The notes under the pieces are model-generated. The model was given only the letters and a program-made list of their open reading frames with translations. It was not told the DNA's origin and made no database searches. Position numbers and translations under genes: made by a program. Source: Tatumella citrea (GTDB lineage: Bacteria; Pseudomonadota; Gammaproteobacteria; Enterobacterales; Enterobacteriaceae). Taken from it: DNA of 64,000 nt. Below are positions 57,922 through 64,000 of the stretch, one piece after another. Position 1 is the first letter of the stretch. Each line of letters starts with the position of its first letter. The stretch spans positions 1,612,001 to 1,676,000 of the forward strand of contig NZ_CP015579.1 of NCBI RefSeq assembly GCF_002163585.1, read 5' to 3'.

Positions 57922-58941
57922 TCAGCGCACAAGTTCACCTTCGACAAGACTGGCTCTGACTATAGTCACCGCGGGTATCTGTAAAGCCTGCATATAGCCC
58001 TGCACCAGTAATAAGTTACTTACATCGGTTGCGCGGTAATCACCTTTAAGCTGGCTGTCGGTTTTACTGACCTGCTGCTTAGCCAGAGCAGTAAGTTGTT
58101 GCAGATTATAGCTGCCCGGTTTCCCGGGGAGTTGATCACGTATTGAATAATCATGGACACCACCAATCCCCAGCACTTTTTTCCCGGAAATGGTCCGCTT
58201 CATTGCCGAATCCACATCATTACTGGCATAAAAACGAACAAATTTCAGGGCACTGTCGGCATAATTTCCGACAGGATTGGGCGAACTGTCAGCGGTTAAT
58301 GGCTGATTCTTCAGCAGGCTGACGATATAGTTTTTTAAGGTGACTGAAGCCAGTTTCCCCTGATAAATATGCGGAATTTTCTTGCCCTGCTCATCCGACC
58401 AGGTTGTCATCTGCATCGATGCGCCACCGATATCCCAGACCACAATATCTTCATCCCGTAGATCTGGTTGATGTAAAGATGCTTTGGCTGAAGAGAAGCC
58501 GAGCAGCGCTTCCTGTTGCTGGCTGATAATTTTGATTCCCGCACCGGTCTGCTGATTAAGCCAGTCAATGACCTGCGGTCCGTTGGTTGCTGTCCGGAAC
58601 ACAGCTGTCGCGACACCAGAAACAGATGCCGGATGGAAGCGGCGAATATTTTTCAGTTCGGTTTGCAGGGCTGATAATCCTTGCTGAATCACAGTCTGCG
58701 GCAAACGATTATCGGGCGAATGCATCAGGGCATCGTTATAAGGTACGGCAATTTGTTGCTGATAGCGCATCTTCACAATCTGATGCTGGCAGGTATCGAC
58801 ATCGGCGACGGCAATTTTGCTGGAACCTGAACCTATATCAAGTGCAGCACGGGTTTGCAGACAGCCGGCATGTGCCGGAAAAGTGAACAGGCTCATCAGG
58901 GTGCTAATGAAAAACAGAGAACGGCAACGGTGTACTGGCAT
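57922..58941 (-). CDS. exported Ppx/GppA-like phosphatase family protein
   Basis: A 339-residue protein of the Ppx/GppA (actin-like ATPase) fold. Phosphate-loop motifs are LDIGSGSSKIAVADV (residues 34-48) and WDIGGASMQM (169-178); SGVATAVFRTA (108-118) and the Glu144 in SQQQEALLGFSSA sit where the family has its RTA and catalytic Glu regions. Unlike E. coli Ppx or GppA, it carries a signal peptide (FISTLMSLFTFPAHA, cut near residue 25), so it should be in the periplasm. Substrate and function are unknown. Confidence 0.8.
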   Translation of the reverse strand: MPVHRCRSLFFISTLMSLFTFPAHAGCLQTRAALDIGSGSSKIAVADVDTCQHQIVKMRYQQQIAVPYNDALMHSPDNRLPQTVIQQGLSALQTELKNIRRFHPASVSGVATAVFRTATNGPQVIDWLNQQTGAGIKIISQQQEALLGFSSAKASLHQPDLRDEDIVVWDIGGASMQMTTWSDEQGKKIPHIYQGKLASVTLKNYIVSLLKNQPLTADSSPNPVGNYADSALKFVRFYASNDVDSAMKRTISGKKVLGIGGVHDYSIRDQLPGKPGSYNLQQLTALAKQQVSKTDSQLKGDYRATDVSNLLLVQGYMQALQIPAVTIVRASLVEGELVR

Positions 58942-59029
58942 TTGATTATCCGGGAAGAGTCACAGACAGAAAATTTTACTACAAAATATGTCAGGCATTG
59001 CATGGGAGCACAATGCCATGTTGCCATAT

Positions 59030-59374
59030 TTATTCAGTGCCAGGTGCAGGACAGGTCCAGGTAATCATCAGGTTTTGCGGTGCATTGATTAACCGGAAGC
59101 GGTTATTGCCTAACCGTTGAGCATAATATCCCTGAGTGGTCACGGAGGAGGGGATGTAACGTTGATTATCGCTGGATGAGAGCAGACCACTGTCAATCCG
59201 GACAGACTGTTTACTGATAGTAAAGTGGGTTACCTGATCAAAAATCCATGCATTGGTTTTACCCAGGCTTTTTCCGTACAGGCTGGCCACTTCACCGTCA
59301 CACAGCCGTCCCTGCGGGCGCGACGCACAGCCATTCATCAGAACCAGAAGCGCAGCAATCAGCAGATAACGCAT
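59030..59374 (-). CDS. hypothetical lipoprotein
   Basis: A 114-residue protein with a short signal peptide and a lipobox-like LMNGC (Cys16). The mature part has CDGEVASLYGKSLGKTNAWIFDQV and ends NLMITWTCPAPGTE with a possible disulfide pair. I do not recognise the family. AAGGTGAT before the ATG supports the start. It is one of several small envelope genes in this stretch. Confidence 0.7.
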   Translation of the reverse strand: MRYLLIAALLVLMNGCASRPQGRLCDGEVASLYGKSLGKTNAWIFDQVTHFTISKQSVRIDSGLLSSSDNQRYIPSSVTTQGYYAQRLGNNRFRLINAPQNLMITWTCPAPGTE

Positions 59375-59472
59375 AACATCACCTTAATCCATTGCGGGTA
59401 ATTTCGGCCATCACAAAGGCTAAGCATAGCATTGTTGCCGGATGGCTTGTGAGAGATTGTCGCTACCTGAAG

Positions 59473-59856
59473 TTATTTTTTTACCATCCCCGGTGTCGGT
59501 GGACTGGTAATCTCGCGTTGTAACCAGTAAAAAATCACGCCACAAATATATTGCTGGCTGGCTGAGTCCAGAGGCTGGTGGGCCGGGATATTATGCCATT
59601 TTTTCAGGCATCCCCGGCAGCAGGTGGCCGTAGCATGCTGCGCAATAAAAACCGGATGGCCGCGCATCGGTGTCTGTTTACCATCATTCACCGGTTCAGC
59701 ATCTGACAGCCTCAGGCGGACAAAGTCAGCAGCGTGTTGCATTATCACTTCTGCACCCTTATCCATGCAGTATTGCCTCTCTTTATCACCCAGATGAAAG
59801 CGGCTGCGAAACGCTGAACCTGCCAGTCGGCGGAACAGTTGCTGATGAGTGTTCAT
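59473..59856 (-). CDS. DUF4186 domain-containing protein
   Basis: A 127-residue protein with the family's hallmark MRGHPVFIAQHATATCCRGCLKKWHNIP (residues about 65-92) and earlier SRFHLGDKERQYCMDKGAEVIMQHAADFVRLRL. The His/Cys-rich block suggests metal binding. Function unknown. The start at 59856 (MNTHQQ) is chosen because it matches family length; the frame is open further up to 59898. Confidence 0.8.
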   Translation of the reverse strand: MNTHQQLFRRLAGSAFRSRFHLGDKERQYCMDKGAEVIMQHAADFVRLRLSDAEPVNDGKQTPMRGHPVFIAQHATATCCRGCLKKWHNIPAHQPLDSASQQYICGVIFYWLQREITSPPTPGMVKK

Positions 59857-59995
59857 CGGAAGGTATCCCTGCGAATTGTGTGTATAACCAGTCATCAATT
59901 TTATTATGTTGTAACGTGCAACGATAGTTTCTGTGAATTATCCTGGATAGTATCGGTTATCACCAGACGACATTATTTAAATCTCAGGATGAGGA

Positions 59996-60415
59996 ATGAA
60001 AACACTCATTGCCATGATTGCTATCACAGCCGGTATTGTTTATTCACAGACTGCTGCAGCTTATGCGGCGCCAGACGACGGGGATGAATTTCAGATTACC
60101 TGTGCCGGGCGTCCAACCATGACGATTGACCGTGCAGAATACGGAATATCTACACTTATGTGGGGCGTAGATAATTTTCAGATTGCCGCGGGAGAGGACC
60201 GTACCCGGTTGCAGGATGGTCAGCCGGTGACCATTACCTTATTTCGCAATGGTGACCAGCTTATGGTAGATAAGGCTACGCAGAATACCTTTTTTGTCTA
60301 TGCGGGGACTTCGGAACTGGTGCCATGCGAGCGAACTTACACGCGTCCGGATCCGTTGGTGACCCTGACTCCCTGGAGCAACGATATGGCATCAGCTCAG
60401 TCTGCCACTGGCTGA
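59996..60415 (+). CDS. hypothetical secreted protein
   Basis: A 139-residue protein with a signal peptide (MKTLIAMIAITAGIVYSQTAAAYA, cut near residue 24). The mature part is short and beta-rich, with FQITCAGRPTMTIDRAEYGI and SELVPCERTY, suggesting one disulfide. I do not recognise it. The start has AGGA six bases upstream. Confidence 0.7.
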   Translation: MKTLIAMIAITAGIVYSQTAAAYAAPDDGDEFQITCAGRPTMTIDRAEYGISTLMWGVDNFQIAAGEDRTRLQDGQPVTITLFRNGDQLMVDKATQNTFFVYAGTSELVPCERTYTRPDPLVTLTPWSNDMASAQSATG

Positions 60416-60426
60416 AGCCGTACCTG

Positions 60427-61365
60427 TTACTCTCCGGTTCCTGGGCGTAATACCGGATAACCGCTGAGTTTCAGTGAACGTTGCTGGCCAGTGCTTTCCA
60501 GCCGGGCGTTTGCACCAATTGGCAGAGTGACTGTTTCCTGCTCATGGCCGAATTGCAGACCATCAATAAACGGCACTCCGCTGATTTCCTGCATATATTG
60601 CCAGACAGAGTCCAGGTTAAAACCATTATCATAGTCAGATAATGAACCACCACTGAAGCTGCCGGTAATGACTGCCTGCTGGCGTTGCAAAATTCCCGCA
60701 TGCCACAACTGCAACAACATTCTTTCAATTCTGAAAGGATGTTCATTAATGTCCTCGATCAGCAAAATTCCATTATCGACTTGTGGCATCCATTGGGTAC
60801 CGATAAGCGATGCCAGCATTGCCAGATTTCCGCCCCACAGTACGCCTTCAGCACTGAAATCTTTTTGTGTATTTCCTGACCAGTGGATGGTATAACTTTT
60901 TTGCCCGAGAATTTTCCAAAAGTGCTGCACAGTAAATTCCGACGGCGGACTGGCACCAAAATTGCCTGCCAGCATCGGTGAACTGAATGTTACTAACCCG
61001 CATTGTGATAACAGCGCCAGCTGAATTGCAGTGAAATCGCTGTGGCCACACAGTGCCACGGGTTGACCGGCCAGACTCTCAGCCAGCGCAGGGTAATCTA
61101 TTTTTGACAGTAGTCGGCTGGCGCCGTAGCCACCACGCACAGCCAGGACAATATCCGGTAATTCCGGGCAGTGTGCCAGCTGATTAATATCTGACAGTCG
61201 TTGTTCATCTGTTCCGGCGAAACGCTGAAAACGGCGACGAATAACAGATTCGTTTTCCAGCCGGTGACCGGCATCCAGTAAAAACTGTACACCGCGCTCA
61301 GCGGCCGGTTGGTTAATGCAGTATCCCGAAGGAGCGATCAGTCGAATCGTATGGCTGGCAGACAT
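60427..61365 (-). CDS. ldcA: LD-carboxypeptidase A
   Basis: A 312-residue serine peptidase of family S66 that removes the last D-Ala from tetrapeptides in peptidoglycan recycling. Visible are LAVRGGYGASRLLSKIDYPAL with the catalytic region, GHSDFTAIQLALLSQ (nucleophile Ser108, within the GHSDFT motif), and ILLIEDINEHPFRIERML with the Glu of the Ser-Glu-His set; a His comes in GLQFGHE. It is divergent from emtA, as in E. coli. Confidence 0.93.
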   Translation of the reverse strand: MSASHTIRLIAPSGYCINQPAAERGVQFLLDAGHRLENESVIRRRFQRFAGTDEQRLSDINQLAHCPELPDIVLAVRGGYGASRLLSKIDYPALAESLAGQPVALCGHSDFTAIQLALLSQCGLVTFSSPMLAGNFGASPPSEFTVQHFWKILGQKSYTIHWSGNTQKDFSAEGVLWGGNLAMLASLIGTQWMPQVDNGILLIEDINEHPFRIERMLLQLWHAGILQRQQAVITGSFSGGSLSDYDNGFNLDSVWQYMQEISGVPFIDGLQFGHEQETVTLPIGANARLESTGQQRSLKLSGYPVLRPGTGE

Positions 61366-61528
61366 AACATTAACTCTGCAGGAGATAGCAAAACAGTAGA
61401 CTAATCATGGCGAAAACAGCGGCGGAAGTCACGCCTTTCAGTGAACAGCGAATTCAGACAAACGGTAATTTTACCGGCAGGAGAGTTCTGTATCATAGGC
61501 GACGCAAAATTATCAGGATAAAGATAAC

Positions 61529-62167
61529 GTGAAAATAAAATTCCTTGTGCTTTCTGCCTTGTTTTTGGCAGGGTGTGCCAGTGAGCCGCCGAAGCAGGTT
61601 GTTCAGCAAAAGTATACGCCTTTAATTGAAGCTCCACCTTCCAAAGTACTGACCAATAATAATGATGATTGGTCACTTTTCACCGAAGACGCTGCCAGTC
61701 ATTATGGTGTTGATCAACGTTTAATCAGCGCCATTATTAGTGTCGAGTCCGGTGGAAATCCAAATGCAATCAGCCATTCTGATGCCATAGGTTTAATGCA
61801 GATTAAAGCGTCAACTGCAGGACGTGAAGTCTACCGGGTGCAGGGGAAGCGAGGACAACCGTCCCGCAGTCAGCTGCGTGATCCGGCGGTGAATATTGAA
61901 ATCGGCACGGCTTATATCAAGATTCTGCAAGACACTATCCTTTCCGGAATTCATAATCCGGTGACATTGCGATACGCGACCATTGTTTCTTATTCTAATG
62001 GCGCAGGGGCATTGTTACGAACGTTCTCGTCGAACCGTGACAGAGCAATAGCCATGATTAATGATATGACCCCTCAGCAATTCTACCGTTTTATCGAACG
62101 CAAACATCCGGCAACTCAAGCACCGCGTTATCTCTGGAAAGTAACCACTGCCTACCAGGACAGCTAA
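61529..62167 (+). CDS. emtA: membrane-bound endo-lytic transglycosylase
   Basis: A 212-residue lipoprotein (MltE/EmtA) of lytic transglycosylase family 1 that cuts peptidoglycan strands internally. Lipobox LAGC at Cys16, then the SLT domain with the catalytic Glu in SAIISVESGGNPNAISHSDAIGLMQIKAST and a substrate site SYSNGAGALLRTFSS. The start is GTG at 61529 with AGGA about ten bases upstream. It is divergent from ldcA. Confidence 0.93.
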   Translation: MKIKFLVLSALFLAGCASEPPKQVVQQKYTPLIEAPPSKVLTNNNDDWSLFTEDAASHYGVDQRLISAIISVESGGNPNAISHSDAIGLMQIKASTAGREVYRVQGKRGQPSRSQLRDPAVNIEIGTAYIKILQDTILSGIHNPVTLRYATIVSYSNGAGALLRTFSSNRDRAIAMINDMTPQQFYRFIERKHPATQAPRYLWKVTTAYQDS

Positions 62168-62435
62168 TTTCAGCCTCCGGCTGACATCTGTCAGCCGGTA
62201 GCATCTTTCTTCTGCCATCCTTTTTTTCCCGTCTGTAGAGTAGTTTCCAGATCAGTAAAATCCTGAATTAAAGGTTTTTCCCAGGCTTTTTACCTTAAAA
62301 AGCTGACAGTGTGTAAAAATGTACTACGCTAAATCACAGACAGTCTCAAGGTTGTCTCGCTGGTTTAACCACCAGACGTTGATCTGTTTTACGTTATCCG
62401 GATTTACTTAACGTCATCAAATGTAAGGAGCAGTT

Positions 62436-62684
62436 ATGGGTATTATTTCATGGATCATTTTTGGACTGATCGCCGGTATTTTGGCTAAATGGATTATGCC
62501 AGGTAAAGATGGCGGCGGTTTCATCATGACAGTGATTTTAGGGATTATTGGTGCGGTAGTCGGTGGCTGGATCAGTACGCTGTTTGGTTTCGGCAAAGTC
62601 GATGGCTTTAATTTCGGCAGTTTTGTGGTTGCCGTCATCGGTGCTCTGGTAGTGCTGTGGATTTACAAGAAAGTAAGAGACTAA
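62436..62684 (+). CDS. ymgE: GlsB/YeaQ/YmgE family membrane protein
   Basis: An 82-residue protein with three hydrophobic segments (residues about 2-20, 28-47 and 60-76) and the signature IIFGLIAGILAKWIMPGKDGGG, GIIGAVVGGWI. The family is called transglycosylase-associated, but it has no enzyme motif and its role is unknown. The start ATG has AAGGAG six bases upstream. A strong terminator follows. Symbol by similarity; YeaQ-like is also possible. Confidence 0.85.
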   Translation: MGIISWIIFGLIAGILAKWIMPGKDGGGFIMTVILGIIGAVVGGWISTLFGFGKVDGFNFGSFVVAVIGALVVLWIYKKVRD

Positions 62685-62762
62685 CCACTGACCAGAGAAG
62701 ATACCGTAACGAGGCATAAAAGCCACGGCTGAGTTTGCCGGGATTATGGTCACTCAGGTATC

Positions 62763-62797
62763 AGGGGCCTGTGCAAAAGCACAGGCCCCTTTGTTTT
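62763..62797 (+). terminator. intrinsic terminator of the YmgE-like gene
   Basis: AGGGGCCTGTGC and its complement form a 12-bp perfect stem around AAAA, followed by TTGTTTT. It is 78 bases after the stop. Confidence 0.88.
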
Positions 62798-63150
62798 ATC
62801 CGCTTTCCTACGCCGGACACCACCGCTCATTACCCTTCTGGCGGGATAATCGCCGGTTATTGCTGAAAATTAACACAATAACTGATAGCCTTAGTGCCGG
62901 TCAGGGTATTGCTGTCGCTGACAGAGGTCCGGACATTATGAAATCTCCCTGTCATTGTTATGTCTTAGTCTGCGGGTAACGGTGACCGCCACCCGGAACA
63001 GATCTGCTGTGTTGCATGCCATTTCAGAACTCTGTGGTCAGGGTGGGGGGAGTGAACAATAGCAATGACAAGGAAATATCTCCGGACAACCGGACTATGG
63101 AGTTTTACCTATTTTCCGGGCCATGCCCGGTGCTGATAAAGGAGTGAGCC
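62798..63150. other. 353-base intergenic region before ycdX
   Basis: No gene recognised. It should contain the ycdX promoter. The AAAGGAG immediately upstream of 63151 is the ribosome site for ycdX. Confidence 0.4.
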
Positions 63151-63891
63151 ATGTACCCTGTTGATCTTCACATGCATACTGTTGCCAGTACCCACGCTTA
63201 CAGTACCCTTCATGATTATATCCACGAGGCGAAATTGCGCGGTATCCGCCTGTTTGGTATTACTGATCATGGGCCGGATATGGCAGATGCGCCTCACTAC
63301 TGGCACTTTATGAACATGCGAATTTGGCCGAGGATGGTTGACGGGGTAGGGATTCTGCGCGGGATTGAGGCGAACATTAAAAATCGCCAGGGCGAGATTG
63401 ACTGCACAGGCCCGATGCTGGATGCGCTGGATCTGATTCTGGCCGGTTTTCATGAGCCAGTGATGGCACCGTCTGATAAAACAACGCATACCGATGCCAT
63501 GATAGCGACTATCTCTGCCGGGGATGTGCATATTATCAGCCATCCGGGCAACCCGAAATATCCCATCGATATTGCTGAAGTAGCAAAAGCGGCAGCAGCC
63601 AGTAATGTGGCTCTGGAAATCAATAACTCTTCTTTTATTCACTCACGGCCAGGCAGTGAACCTCAGTGTCTGGCGATTGCTGAAGCGGTTGGCAACGCTG
63701 GCGGAATGGTGGCGCTGGGTTCTGATTCACACACTTCTTTTACTCTGGGCAACTTTGATCAGAGTTTACGGATTCTGAAACAGGTGAATTTCCCTGAGCA
63801 ACAGATTCTCAATACCTCGCCGCGTAAACTACTGGATTTCCTGGAAATGCGTGGCGGAAAACGTATCGACGAGCTGGCAGATTTGCGCTGA
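63151..63891 (+). CDS. ycdX: PHP-fold phosphatase YcdX
   Basis: A 246-residue metal-dependent phosphatase of the PHP family. Metal ligands in the four PHP motifs are visible: [11 protein letters not shown] (residues 4-14), [22 protein letters not shown], and [14 protein letters not shown]. coli YcdX binds three zinc ions and acts with the YcdY chaperone on swarming. The gene after it is beyond the window. Start ATG behind AAAGGAG. Confidence 0.94.
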   Translation: MYPVDLHMHTVASTHAYSTLHDYIHEAKLRGIRLFGITDHGPDMADAPHYWHFMNMRIWPRMVDGVGILRGIEANIKNRQGEIDCTGPMLDALDLILAGFHEPVMAPSDKTTHTDAMIATISAGDVHIISHPGNPKYPIDIAEVAKAAAASNVALEINNSSFIHSRPGSEPQCLAIAEAVGNAGGMVALGSDSHTSFTLGNFDQSLRILKQVNFPEQQILNTSPRKLLDFLEMRGGKRIDELADLR

Positions 63892-64000
63892 CCGCGTAAG
63901 CTGATTCCACTGAGAACAGTGAATCCGGCAAAGCCGCCGGAGCCTGTTTTTGATTGTCCGGTTGACAATCACCAGTGAGCGACTTTAAATACCGCGCCAT

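Overview
The window is a 64 kb chromosomal segment of a gamma-proteobacterium of the order Enterobacterales. The backbone proteins (HolB, YcfH, HinT, LpoB, NagZ, Ndh, Mfd, LolCDE, CobB, PepT, RoxA, PhoQP, PurB, HflD, MnmA, Icd) look collinear with, and very similar to, the corresponding Escherichia coli region as I remember it. The gaps in that synteny and the moderate base composition suggest a relative outside Escherichia, perhaps Erwiniaceae (Erwinia, Pantoea or Tatumella-like). This is an inference; there is no rRNA gene to test it. No prophage, integrase, transposase, CRISPR array or tRNA was seen.

Layout. (1) 1-14.0 kb is core: holB end, ycfH, then hinT-ycfL-lpoB-thiK-nagZ, ndh, ycfJ, mfd and lolCDE. 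The ptsG-fhuE pair expected between ycfH and hinT, and ycfP expected between nagZ and ndh, are absent here. (2) 14.0-20.1 kb holds an organosulfur locus where E. coli has nagK: an SsuB/SsuC-type importer with two binding proteins, a DUF1272 protein and an SfnG-type dimethylsulfone monooxygenase. (3) 20.4-34.4 kb is core again: cobB, pepT, roxA, phoQP, purB-hflD-mnmA, nudJ, rluE and icd. An orphan PotA-like ATPase and a methyltransferase stand where potABCD would be. phoPQ has a well-formed PhoP box, but the PhoQ sensor has lost most of the acidic patch known from E. coli.

(4) 34.6-55 kb is an accessory region rich in regulators and flavin or redox enzymes: TetR with a FAD monooxygenase, ArsR with an old-yellow-enzyme reductase, three LysR genes, NepI-like and TauE-like exporters, a 6-oxocamphor-hydrolase-like crotonase, ProP, a racemase, a one-chain dihydroxyacetone kinase and two VOC proteins. 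Two genes here are broken: a second old-yellow-enzyme gene has a one-base frameshift, and a quinone-oxidoreductase gene has lost its 5' part. Both flank the crotonase, so this looks like a catabolic island in decay.

(5) 55-64 kb has yaiL, a 64-residue unknown gene, a seven-copy heptanucleotide repeat, the Fur-regulated small RNA RyhB (minus strand, about 94 nt, with a visible Fur box, promoter and terminator), an exported Ppx/GppA-like protein, several small envelope proteins, ldcA/emtA, a YmgE-type protein and ycdX.

I do not see a wholly new multi-gene system. The best leads are the crotonase-centred island, the exported Ppx/GppA homologue, the altered PhoQ sensor, the organosulfur locus, and an orphan minus-strand terminator at 55.7 kb that may mark an undescribed small RNA.
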